The notes beneath the pieces are model-generated. The model was not told where the DNA came from. It ran no database searches and saw only the letters and a list, made by a program, of their open reading frames with translations. This document shows positions 53,320-63,808 of a stretch of DNA of 64,000 nt, in pieces. The position numbers were made by a program, and so were the translations under genes. Every line of letters begins with the position of its first letter. Position 1 is the first letter of the stretch. Location: assembly GCA_050084515.1 (NCBI GenBank), contig CM114271.1:68510001-68574000 (forward strand), read 5' to 3'. This DNA is from Blasia pusilla. Taxonomy: Eukaryota; Marchantiophyta; Marchantiopsida; Blasiales.

Positions 53320-55840
53320 TCACTAACAAACAACTCATGCATAATTTTTACTTAGTTTGAATATGAAAAATGGAAATTGTAAATGGATTCCGGCTTCCCT
53401 GTTAAGCTGTATTGCAAAAAGATTTCTTCACTCAATTTGTGTAATCTCTTTCTTTTCGAGATTGATCATAAGAGGCATCACATGGCCTAAATAGACTAGC
53501 AAATTCTATACGAAAATTCTCACATTGTGGCTATGTAATCGCATTGAAAGTTAGGATGGGAATTTGTTCTAAATCCGCAATCAACACGTAGGTCTAGCCC
53601 ATAACTCGAAAGGGGAAACCAATTTCACTCAAGCAGGTGAGACAAAATCAAAATCTATGAACATTCACTATAAATCTGGCCTTTCTCATAAAGGAAATTG
53701 CTCATGGAGCTAGGTGTTGATAACGTGTTGTGGAGGAATTCGAATCATAAGCAAGACTCTCCAAAAGTGGTTACTCCCTTCATTAGTATGTTGGGACTTA
53801 TATATTCTCCATACTTACATCCATGGGTAGTTATGGTCACTACCTTACTACTCTAATTAGAGGTTACATGTTAACCTAAACCTTGGGTTAGAACAATTCT
53901 TGATTATTCGTTTTGGCTTTGTTTTGCTATGGGTTTGATTTGTTTTTCTATGATGTTTTTTGTGTTTTGGAAAATTGGCCTTGTGGCACAATCCTCAAAA
54001 TGCAAACTTCGGTACAAAATGACTATTTCTGATGAAATTGCAGATTTTGGGGTAAATTTACACCATTTTTGGCCGGAACTTGTAGGAATTCTGAGCTTCT
54101 GTTCCCCCATCATAGTTCTTGTTTGGATGAGAAAGGGGCACTAGCAGGCTTTGTGTTGTTAAGCAGCCACTACTAAGCCTAGTTTGGAAGAAAGGAATGG
54201 AAACGAGTCAAAGAACCACAAATGGCAGGTCAATCAAACGTTGAAAGTTGTCTATGAAGATAGGCTAGTCTTGTGAGGCCAAAGTTAGAGTCTACATAAT
54301 GATCCAAAAAAGACTCCAAACAATATAAGTGTTGGGAGACAATCAAAGTGAATAGCAAAAGTGACTCTTCTCCATCCTGCTCAATACATATAGACATGGT
54401 GAGTTAGCCTGATTAGTGGGCTAATCACAGATTAAGCTAACATATCTTAACAATAATTTCTTTTAAAATGAACCCTTGATTTGTCACTACGTATTTTGGC
54501 ATGATTGATAGCTCCATCTCGTTATGAAAATCTTTTACTTGCCCAACAAATTAATAATAACAATAACAAACTCCAAGTCTTAGGGTGACTTCAACATACT
54601 ACCGTAGTCGACATAATGAATCATACACAGAAAGGTCCTTTTGAGACATCTCGTTAAATGTACACTTTATAAATGAGTCCGTATTGGCCAGAACACAAAC
54701 TAATATACACAATTTTGGGGGGACTTGAATTGGGTTGTGCTTTTGGAGGCAACAGGAACTTTAAACACCCACCGGCAGAACTACACCCGCCTTCGGCTCG
54801 TACGGGACTGTTTACTCTCATATAATCCCAACGAACGACTTCGGTCGGAATTCTCCGGTCAATTCAGCTGTGTTGTAAATACGATTTGGTGGTTGTGCAA
54901 TTGACCTGAATCTGTGTGCTGCTTCCAGAAGTGCCGTCGGCTGTCGATCATGTGAATGGGCCTTTAGTCTGGGACTCTGGGTGTGCGCTAGGAATGCCAT
55001 GGAGGCACACACTAAAGTGACGAACAGCTGGCTGACGGAAGTTAGCCCAAGAAGTCACTCCTCAAGTATTTAAGAGGCCAATTGCCCAACTAATGTATCG
55101 AAGTAGATTGCACCACCGAAATCTGTCACTTTTTGTAAGCGTCGCGGATCAATATTTGTGAAGGGCAACGAGCGACATTCCTCCGCGCGTTGATTGGAGG
55201 TCTCCTTGGGAAGCGAGCGAAATTGTGTGCAAATTGGCGGTTTTGGTTTGCCTCATGACTTGTGGCTTTGCTAGGGTGCTCTGCTGAGAGCGCTCTCTCG
55301 AATTCTCACCATAGTTTGTTTTGCAGTATGCTCTGTTCTGCTTTGTCCGATTGCATTTGCTAAATTTGATTGCATTGCGAGGCTGTAAGAGTGTTTACCT
55401 TTGCTATGTGTTTACTAATTGATGTTCAGATATCTGAGCACTTTCTCAATAAATCATTGTGACAGACTGTTTGTTTCCTTTATTATGCTTCTTCCTAGGC
55501 TCTTGTGGATCTTGAGAGGTTCTTGGATGCTCGAAGTCCATGTTGCATTCTTCCTCCCTTTTCTTGTCTAAACTAGCCACAAGAAGAAAAGCCCCAGTAT
55601 CGGCCTTCATTTTACTCGGATTTTAGTTGTGAAAGTAAAAGAAGATTGCATTGGATCCACAATACTTATTGTGTTGTTTGCTCTTGTCCAGGCTTGTCTT
55701 ACACTTATTGACAAAGGCCAGTGGTTGCACCGTCAATTCCAAAACTCATTTACATTTTTTATGTTGCCAACTTAAAATCGAGAACTCTCTCTTCAGTTAG
55801 TATAATCATCACCTATATAACGGCTCCAACACTGATTTTT
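53320..55840. other. gene-poor stretch, possible solo LTR
   Basis: No coding gene recognised. At about 55,030-55,460 the order TATTTAAGAGGCC (TATA-like), a GC-richer stretch with CGTCGCGGATC, and AATAAATCATT (polyadenylation-like, 55,449) resembles the U3-R-U5 order of an LTR, but ends were not found. A plausible promoter for the next gene: TATATAA at 55,814-55,820, only about 31 bases before the ATG at 55,851. Confidence 0.4.
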
Positions 55841-55850
55841 GCAAGTCAAG

Positions 55851-56264
55851 ATGCAGTTTGTTATCCCAGGAAAGTGTGTCATCATGTTGGTAGCCTTGCT
55901 TGATGCTGTGCAAGGTGCCTCTATCAACGACTGTGGAGGCTCTACTTTCATAAATCAGTCGAGCGGTGGATCACCACAAGTTACCGACTGCCAACAAATC
56001 GCGACAAACATTGCTGGTGGTGGTACGTGGACAACTGCTGCAGGCACCCAAAGAACCCTGGTTACATTCGGCACCTGTGCACTCGGCGTCACAGTTACTT
56101 CGGCACTTGATGCAAATGTTGGGAATCAGGACATCATCGACCTCATCAATAGCTCTATCCAAATGTTTACTTATAATGGGCTTGTCGGGTCCAAAGGGAC
56201 GATGAGCTGCCAGAACGGACTTGGAGGGAATGAATCTGTTGATTGGGGGATTTACCACACTTAG
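55851..56264 (+). CDS. secreted Hce2-family (Ecp2-like) protein
   Basis: An intact single-exon gene of 137 codons from ATG at 55,851 to TAG at 56,262. Residues 1-22 look like a signal peptide (basic KC, hydrophobic VIMLVALLDAV, then small residues). The mature part (about 115 residues) has four cysteines (NDCGG, VTDCQQ, GTCALG, MSCQNG) and the motifs NIAGGGTWT and VGNQDIIDLINSS, the pattern of the Hce2 domain. Known: Hce2 proteins are small secreted proteins of fungi, first described as the Ecp2 effector of a tomato pathogen; some induce necrosis in plants. In a plant-like genome this suggests horizontal transfer or contamination. A frame free of decay among pseudogenes suggests selection or recent arrival. 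A TATATAA lies just upstream; length and cysteine spacing fit the family. Confidence 0.75.
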   Translation: MQFVIPGKCVIMLVALLDAVQGASINDCGGSTFINQSSGGSPQVTDCQQIATNIAGGGTWTTAAGTQRTLVTFGTCALGVTVTSALDANVGNQDIIDLINSSIQMFTYNGLVGSKGTMSCQNGLGGNESVDWGIYHT

Positions 56265-56269
56265 GCTCC

Positions 56270-58300
56270 CCTGGAGAATTATGATTCTTAGCCCTTATCA
56301 TATACGAGCACCTATCCTCCTCGCCTGACAAACAAGATCTTATTGAAGGAAGCACGGACAAGAAACTGGTGGGAGTGAGAGGGAGGAGGATGCGACGGAT
56401 ATATGAACCTATTGTCGGGAACCATGCACCTCCTGTTGAGTGCCGCACGAACACTTGGGGATGTGACTAGAGAGCATAAGATACTCCTTACTACGAGTGT
56501 AGATTAAATATTATATTAAAATAAAGCGCCTCTAGCACAAGGAACTGTGTGCAGCTCATCAAAAGCGTCTTAGAGTAGGAAGGAAAACGTCCAGTATTAA
56601 AATCTTGCACAGAGTGACTCGTATTCTTCTGTAATTTTGTGCAAATGCAGGACTAAATCCCCTTTGGAGAAAATACATATTTTAAGTCCTTCGAGGGTGG
56701 CGGCTTGGGAGACCAACCCGGGTTCCCTCTATTCGGTTCATATGGCGATTTTTTCTTTGTTGACTAAATGTCATTGATTTTCTCTTCGTATTGAAGGTCA
56801 CCTTAGTAGTTTCGACTGCTACCTTGAACTTGCAATATTTGATGAATGTGCTGCTTTATCCCTATATGACTTGACAACTGCTATTGTAGCATGCTTACTA
56901 AAGTCGAAGTGGGGTTTGTCTAATGACTTTGTCTAAATTTCATGCGATTTCTCTTACTTCCCTAACCCAAAGATATGCGCGCAGACTGTAACCCCTCCTG
57001 GCTCTTCTGTTGAAAGTCCCTTAGCTCAAGATCGAACGGGCTGGCAAATCAGCGCCAGGCACAGTCGGCGGATAGCACGTCTGAGGACCACTTCATCTTC
57101 GTTATCATTACCTAGTGCATCAATAACGCCTTCCATGCCCTCCGCGCGCGCGTTCATCCTGGGCTGAACAATGTCCCCAGGCAGATTCTAAGTTGGACGG
57201 GGCCAAGGAAATTGGTCCTCTTCGCAGTAGATCACACAGTAGGAGTACGCCAACAACTGCTCTAGAACCGTGGAATAGTTCAACAATGTCGAAGCACTTT
57301 ACTATACAAGTTCTATACAAGTTCCGGTGTTTTTACTATACAAGTTCCGGTGTTTGGTGTTTGGGGTTCTGTATTTTATTCGTCCTCAACCGCTCACCTA
57401 TGGATATCAATCCACGGTGATGGGGTTTAACCCTAAGTAGCTCCTTGGTCGTACAATTCTCACTGATAAAATAACAGCTCACGTCACACAGCATGTGTAA
57501 AAATTTGGGATTGGAATTCGCAATGTTTGGCATAAATATTGGGTTGCATTTCAGTTGGGGAACAATTTCGGGTCTCTGTACATATTCTGCTTGCTTATAC
57601 ATACAAACGCCCAGAAACCTGAACTGAAACACCCAAACAATATGGTTTAAAGGGTTGACCGTCCAGGGTTGACGGTCGAGGGTTGAGAGTTGAGGCAGTC
57701 GTGGTGCAGGGTGCAGGGTTAGACAGGTATGGGTTTTGAGATTTCAGAGTACAGGGCTGAGAGCTGAGGCACCCATTATTGTGGAGGTTTGAGGTTTTGG
57801 GGTGGCGATTGTTGAGAGTTGACCCTTCCTGGAACACGTGACCAGCTGATTGGGCGACCTATCACACTGTTGCATTATTGTGCCCATGCATGCCTGGCCA
57901 TGTTTCGACAATGGTTGGATTGGATAAATATCTTATGGTTTAGGCTCATAAAAAGGGTTTAGGGTTTAAAACCCTAAAATGGTTTAAGCACAAAGGCCTC
58001 ACTGAGAGACGAGAGAGAACTTAAGAATGTATTTTTACTAATTAACAACAGACTGAGACTTTCAAGGAAGGGCTAAACAATTCAAGAAATCTAACAATGT
58101 CATTTGTAAAGCTCCTTGAAAAACTGTTGCATGTATTGAAAGGTTTATGAAGAGTTGAGCCAAGGAGAATTTGGAAATCATTGCTAGACATTCAAGGAAG
58201 TGTAGATAGATTGAGCTCTTCAATACTGAGCAGAATGTTGGACTTGAATGTGTAGTTCCCAAAATGGTTTTGAGAATTCTAAACAATATATGTTTCATTG
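56270..58300. other. no gene recognised; short local repeats
   Basis: The Hce2-like gene is followed by noncoding DNA. Local repeats: ACTATACAAGTTC at 57,299, 57,309 (partial) and 57,333 with CCGGTGTTT copies between; GGGTTGA(C/G) words at 57,652-57,830; and a telomere-type palindrome at 57,957-57,979 (GGGTTTAGGGTTT then AAAACCCTAAA). No transposon domain was found. Confidence 0.5.
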
Positions 58301-58311
58301 GTAAATTGTTT

Positions 58312-58609
58312 TGTTGGCGCCATAGCTTGCTAGGAATTGATTTGAGTTCCGAGATTTGGTTAGTTTGGCCTTACTAAGGTTAGTTAACCTTGGATTACAT
58401 TAGGATAAGATCTCCTTAGATTAGGCCCACTCATGTGAGCCTCCCTAGGGGGTATAGGTTGGAGGGAGAGCATTCTCTCCCTCATTCTTCACATGTACTT
58501 TCTCATGAGCTATGGATCCTTCAGGAGTTTCTCTATCGTGATGTCTCGTGGGTGTAGTGTGAGATCGAGTGCTTTCATGTTCTGCTTTGCTGCCTAGTCC
58601 GTGCCAACA
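58312..58609 (+). repeat. 298-bp LTR, Copia-like
   Basis: Starts TGTTGGC and ends GCCAACA, giving the TG...CA ends with 7-bp inverted termini. Directly downstream is GTTCCCTACAAG and then a primer-binding site. Only the 5' LTR is visible in this window; no 3' copy was found before 64,000. Confidence 0.75.
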
Positions 58610-58621
58610 GTTCCCTACAAG

Positions 58622-58633
58622 TGATATCAGAGC
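58622..58633 (+). other. primer-binding site, initiator tRNA-Met type
   Basis: TGATATCAGAGC is one mismatch from TGGTATCAGAGC, the complement of the 3' end of plant initiator tRNA-Met, used to prime reverse transcription by many Copia elements. It lies 12 bases after the LTR end. The following sequence (from 58,669) begins a decayed gag start, ATGGTGAGAGCATTC. Confidence 0.7.
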
Positions 58634-58639
58634 TTTGTG

Positions 58640-59530
58640 TTCGACGTTTGGTTGAATTTCCTGGGCAATGGTGAGAGCATTCGTTGTGTTGAATCTGGAT
58701 GGAAAATTGTGTGATCATTTCATTGGTTGTTTTGCATTCAAGGTTTCATGTTGGGAAGAAGTGATGGTGATTATGTTTCCCGATTGAAACTTCATTCGAG
58801 TATCGGATGTGGCTCTATGCCCAGTTGTTTATAGATACCCTATGAACCAACCACACTGCTCATAGATAGAAAAATAGAATCACTCCACGTACTCCGCAAC
58901 CATGCTGAAAGAAAAGTGTAATCCAGAGGTAGAGGAAGAACACACAGTCACACTACCGAGGAACGAACCAACCAACGCGCAGTTGGGGTTGACAAAAACC
59001 TCCGTCTGAACAGTAAGTACTGTAGTCCATCCTTTGGCGTTGGACATCATCATCGTTGTGGCATCATCTCAAGATACGGCATAGACAACAAGGCTGTCCA
59101 GCACGCCAAAAAGCAAAATTAAGCTCGATCATTCCTTCTCATGTCATTAATGTCAAAGCAAAGACAGTCAAGTTGACATCGTCATCACCACAAGAGTGGA
59201 AACCATCCTCTTCCCCCATACTACTTTAATTTTAACTTCATTCTGTTACTCTAGTCACCATCCCCCACAAGGTTTTGAAGTTGAAGCAAGGATGTACTTA
59301 CATGTTTGCCAAAATGATTTGACCTGCTTTCACAACCGACGATACACTACCTCTACTATAACCTCTTTGTTCCTCCTGGGTTTCCGTTTATGGGATCTCT
59401 TGCCTTTGGTCAATGGGCCCTCACTCCATGTAAATTAAGCGTACCCCTTGTAAGCATGATTTTCTCCCTTTAACCCCTTGTTACTTGCGTTTTGCTATTA
59501 AAAGTTCTCTTGTTACCGGTAATAACTATA
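58640..59530. other. decayed internal sequence after the LTR, no gene recognised
   Basis: After the primer-binding site no gag or pol domain can be read. The open frame at 59,196-59,438 has no domain. The internal part of this Copia element is presumably deleted or degraded. Confidence 0.45.
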
Positions 59531-59539
59531 AAAATTAGT

Positions 59540-59853
59540 TCAAAATGGATACTAATGTTGAGAAAAGATGCTATGCACATGTGACACACCATTCAACGAT
59601 CTGGTCGACACAAGAAATCATACGTAGTTCACCTTGAGTGCGACTACGTCCACGAAAACACCAACATGCTTTACTATGCCTTAGCAAAGCTCCTCCTATC
59701 TCTCAAGAGGCTCCATAACAATGAGCCTTGAGTTTCACTATGGACTTCCACAAGCCCATGTATAGAGGAGCAACACATCTAACCCTAGTTAAGATCTAAC
59801 GATGGTTAGAGTAACTTTGGTTAAGTGTTAACCCAAGACCCAAGAGTAAATAC
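59540..59853 (-). repeat. 3' LTR-like sequence of a minus-strand Copia element
   Basis: Reading the minus strand, a polypurine tract CAAGGGGGAG (59,857-59,866) is followed by TTTGTTAGGTATTTAC, a plausible LTR start TGTTAGG at 59,853. The far end is uncertain. It lies downstream of the RNase H remnant at 60,115-60,640 in the expected order. Confidence 0.5.
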
Positions 59854-60114
59854 CTAACAAACTCCCCCTTGACTTTAGTCATAGGGAAGGTAAGCTCTGC
59901 TCTAAATGAATCACTCAGCGAGAAGTTCTAGACAATCACCCGATTAGGGTCTCTTCGCAAAAAACTAATCAAAGTTTAACTAAAGGTTCACTAGAACTAA
60001 GCCATAGCCATGATAGGAGTGAGTGATAACATGCATATACATAGATTACAAAATGCTAACTTATTCTACTTGTGATTCACATGCACAATTTGGAATGTGT
60101 CATAGTTTCGCAAA

Positions 60115-60640
60115 AAACTCTCCTAAGGAATGACTTTGGTTAGGGCGTCAAGTGGGTTGAGTTTACCATCAATTTTGATTAATTAGCTCAAACATCTTAT
60201 CTAACCTAGCTTGTCTAATAAAATGATACAATATGTCAATACGTTTCATTCTATTGTCCATCATCTAGTTACTAGCAAGGCGAAGAGCACTTTGACTATC
60301 ACCATGGAGATTGGTGCTCTCATGTACCTATCCCATTTCACTAACAAGCCGATTCAACCAAATCGCTTCCTTCAGTGCTTCTGCTACCGCTACATATTCA
60401 ACTTATGTTATTGACTAAGCTATACACTTCTATTATGTACATCTCCAACAATTCACCCACCACCTAGTGTGAATATATATCCTCTCATAGACCATCTTTC
60501 ATCTAGATCCTGGAGTCAACATCAACATAACCAAGGAGAGATTTTGCTTTGTTCTAATTTGCATCAAACAAAAGACCATGATCTATTGTATCCTTGAGAT
60601 ACCTAAGAATCCACTTCACAGCATCCCAATCACTAGTGCA
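60115..60640 (-). pseudogene. Copia reverse transcriptase / RNase H remnant
   Basis: Minus-strand translation gives, with stops and frame changes, WDAVKWILRYLKDTIDHG, LLFDAN, LLGYVDVDSR, STEGSD, CWLSEMG, ESTNLHGDSQSALRLASN and a closing IDILYHFIRQARLD. This is the end of the Ty1/Copia polyprotein, with the STEAEY, WL and CDSQSA motifs partly intact. In the family this region carries the RNase H active site. The element is dead. Confidence 0.7.
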
Positions 60641-60983
60641 AAATAATGTACTTTGGCACTACACAAATGACTGGCAAACTAGTCATTTTAACAAAAGAAT
60701 GACCAACCCATTTTAGTCTTTTCAGACTCGTTGCTCTGAACATTTTTGTTACGGTCCAAAAATATTGAGAACCAGCAGCACATTGAATCTTACATGCATC
60801 GTTGAAAATATGCAGCATAATCATACAATCTTATTGATAACATTAAGAACCTGTAGCACAATCATAGAGTATCTAAATTGAGTGATAGAGGCATTCATTC
60901 TATATGAAGGATAGCAATGATTCAAGATGAGGCAAATGGCAATGTTGTTAGGAATTGACTCTAATTCTTAACTGTAGTTAGCT

Positions 60984-61342
60984 AGGGGGCTGGTATTCTG
61001 GCAGGAGAGAGTAAGAGAGGAGAGGAAGAGAGGAAGAGAGGAGAGTCTCTCTTCAAAAAAAAAGGGCCAAATCCGCCTCCTCTATTCAAAACTTTATGAC
61101 ATATTTGAAATTTTTGTTTGCTTTCAAATCCATGAAATCTTTAGAAGAGAGTAGGTAGTGGTCCACATTTGGCCCTAAAAAAACCTACTTTTTCCTTGGG
61201 GCGAAAAAAAAGTAGACATCATAAGACCACTACAAACATTTTTCCATCACTCTCCATGTGAGCCTAAGTTTCTTAACATCTCCTCATCTCGGTCAACAAA
61301 AGCAAAGTGCCCTTGGTATTTTTGTTGGAGGACCACCCGGAT
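60984..61342 (+). repeat. left end of the second copy of the Mutator-like element
   Basis: Matches 16,930-17,286 nearly base for base: GGGGGCTGGTATTCTG, GGAGAGGAAGAGAGGAAGAG, CCAAATCCGCCTCCTCT, GTGGTCCACATTTGGCCC, TGTTGGAGGACCACCCGGAT. It shows that the element tip is GGGGGCTGGTATTCTG. Differences are scattered, so the copies are old. Confidence 0.85.
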
Positions 61343-61997
61343 GCCAACCCTAAGCATCTACTCCAAGGCATCTTGCCTGAAATTTCTACCTCATCTACTT
61401 GAACCCGCCCTAACTAAAGCCTCTTGAGCAACATTGATGGCATAGGCTCGACTGTCTCTTGGACATGCTTGAAGGTGAGATCTACCTCTATATTCTTCCC
61501 ATGCTTGCTTCTTCTCAATCTGGTTCGAGCCCCGCCCTCGTTCACACCTCCACTTAGCTCCACCTGCACAAATCTTCCAGAAATCACTCCTTGGATCCTC
61601 TCAACTCCATAGATCTCTCCCTTGGATTCTCAAGCTTTATGGCCTTCAAATGAGGTCCTCTAGGCTTCCATGAGGAATCTTCTAGCCCACAAGAGTCCAA
61701 GCATTTGAGCTCAGCCTCCATTGACCTCTTCTTAGCCCCTTATTCTTCATTTCTTGGCCCTAACAATCAGATCCACCCCCTTGGTTCAAACCCTCCTCTA
61801 CAACAGCAATCAAGCACTCTATCTCCTTCATTGGATACCCTGGAGACTCCCTAGTGCCTACATCATCTCCCTTGTCTCCTCTAGGCTTGAGGTCAATGGA
61901 GTGACTTGGCTGCATTATCACCTTGTACAATCTTCTTGACTTGTTCTTGGACAGCCTGCTGCTGGGCCTTTCTCTTACACCACCTCCACAATTCCGA
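61343..61997. mobile_element. unrelated block inside the second copy
   Basis: This 655-bp block replaces the 562 bp at 17,287-17,848 of the first copy. Homology stops at CCACCCGGAT and resumes at ATATTCCAG(C/A)AAAC. It is CT-rich, with minus-strand open words such as RLRRSKHGKNIEVDLT. It may be a retroelement fragment inserted with deletion, or gene conversion from another element. Confidence 0.45.
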
Positions 61998-63056
61998 AAA
62001 ACATATTCCAGAAAACTTTTACAAACACCATTATGGGTTCAAAAAATCTCGTCCTTTATTACCTCCGAAGGAACCTCGGAAATATACATTGAACCTAGTC
62101 TATGATTTCTTCAGCCTCATCATCTACAAATTTACTCCTAACTCTCCTCGGTGCCAGTACCAAAGGAATGTCCTGGGATTCAAGTGGCTCCTCTGGCCGG
62201 TTGTAGACGGGGATCGAAAATGTTGGCAAATTCGAGAGCCTTGGCCCCCCCTAGGTACACCATAACGGTCCCATGTAACCTGTCTCGAGTCCCACCGCCT
62301 TCCTCGGCAGTATACCTTGTACGCTCTGCAATGTGACACCCATCCAGTATCAATATCTGCTCCGTCCCCAGTAATACCACTATGGCAACCGCACAGGTAG
62401 AAGGAATCCAACACGTCTGAGAGAAGAAAAGAAGCCTACGCCTGCCTTTACGAGTTGAGGGGAAGGTGCCAAGGGAAGAAGCCCGCCAGACTGCCTGATC
62501 CGATCAAACAACCTGTCGGAATCAGACAGGTTGCCTGGAGGTGGTAAAAAGGGTCCAATGGTCAAAAAGCGAAAAGTTGCAAGGAGGAGAAATCCGACGG
62601 GTTGCAGTGGTCATAAAGTGAAAATTGCAAGCAGGAGAAATCCGACGGGTTGCAAAGTAGAAGACCGTGGAGTACATAGACGATCACATTCGAAAAGACA
62701 AAATGATCACCAAACATTTACAAGCACCACCATCGATCGAAAAAATCTTCTGCTTTATATCATCCGAAAAAAGCTCGGAACTGTACATTTGATCTATTAT
62801 ATGAAATCTTTTGCCAAATTATCAAAAAACTCCCTACTCCAAACGCTGCAGTCAAGCTGGGTCGTTGAGTTCTTTAAACTCACTCGTCATCGTCCGAGAG
62901 CTCTTGCAAAATCACTTTCGGCCTTGCCCTCCGGATTTTGGGAATCGTTGGAAGTGACGATGGAGTCACTACCAAGGGTGGCTCTGGAACCGGAGCTCTC
63001 GGCTTCGGTGGAGAGTTGTACGCCCCAACGAGCCTTTCGTATTCTGCCTTTGCCTT
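61998..63056. mobile_element. continuation of the second, truncated element copy
   Basis: Matches 17,849-18,927, including the duplicated 3' module (62,124-62,414), palindrome (62,509-62,534), half-sites and the end of the methyltransferase-like gene (minus strand, 62,880-63,056: EYERLVGAYNSPPKPR to QELSDDDE). Homology stops at TTCTGCCTTTGCCT, inside the final exon, where the LTR-like repeat begins. The rest of the element is missing. In the preserved parts the sequence is similar in decay to the first copy. Confidence 0.8.
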
Positions 63057-63380
63057 GTCGTGCGAATCCACATCGTCATACAACATACATCGGTGACATA
63101 CCATACTCACATACGTACATAACATAGATGAGAGTATCCACAAACGCAAGTGTACCACAACTGAAATCCGTGAAAGACCTACTGTCATAAAACACGTTTA
63201 CAATCACATACAATCGAGCCAAACCCACTCCACGATGGGAGAATCCAGGTTAAGCTTATGGAAACACCATAGCCAAGAGCTCTACTCACTACCAAGGCTA
63301 ACTCCCAACGCAACAGGCTCAACTCAAAGAACTGACTGTTCTTTGAGTGCACTCCACCTTATATCCTCCAACCTAAGAGC
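63055..63380 (-). repeat. LTR-like repeat, minus copy
   Basis: Reverse-complement match of 4,289-4,594. In minus orientation it starts near a TATA-like GGATATAAGGTGGAG (about 63,358-63,370) and ends TGTATGACGATGTGGATTCG. Its last 108 bases (63,055-63,162) recur at 63,529-63,636. It truncates the second element copy. Confidence 0.65.
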
Positions 63381-63528
63381 GGGCCCTACTGGGAAACTCA
63401 CCCCCAACTGAGTAACCCCCAACCCTATGTATGGAACCGCATCTCTACCAAGCCACTACGGTCCTACATAAGGAATGTCCTCTACTAGCACACTATACTC
63501 TACGACATAATCCGTATGGTCATGACAG

Positions 63529-63636
63529 TTGTCGTGCGAATCCACATCGTCATACAACATACATCGCTGACATACCATACTCACATACGTACATAACATA
63601 GACGAGAGTATCCACAAACGCAAGTGTACCACAACT
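63529..63636 (-). repeat. direct repeat of the LTR-like end
   Basis: Matches 63,055-63,162 with only two or three differences (ATCGCTGAC versus ATCGGTGAC; ATAGACGAG versus ATAGATGAG). Two copies 474 bases apart in the same orientation may be LTR ends of one retroelement, or a local duplication. Confidence 0.8.
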
Positions 63637-63808
63637 CGCCCCCCTAACTGGCGGTTAGGTCCCTCTAACTCCCAAGTAGCCCTATACATCTACTACATGC
63701 TATACACCTTCTTGGGTGCCCGAATCAGAAGGCCGGGTGCTAGGTTGCCCCATCGTTAGTCGCACATCTGTAATCCATATCATGCAAAGATCAAGTCATC
63801 TACCTCTC

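Noticed and set aside
55030-55460. Complete solo LTR
   Set aside because: TATA-like and AATAAA-like words are in a suitable order, but no TG...CA ends or target duplication could be fixed, so it is only mentioned within the gene-poor stretch.
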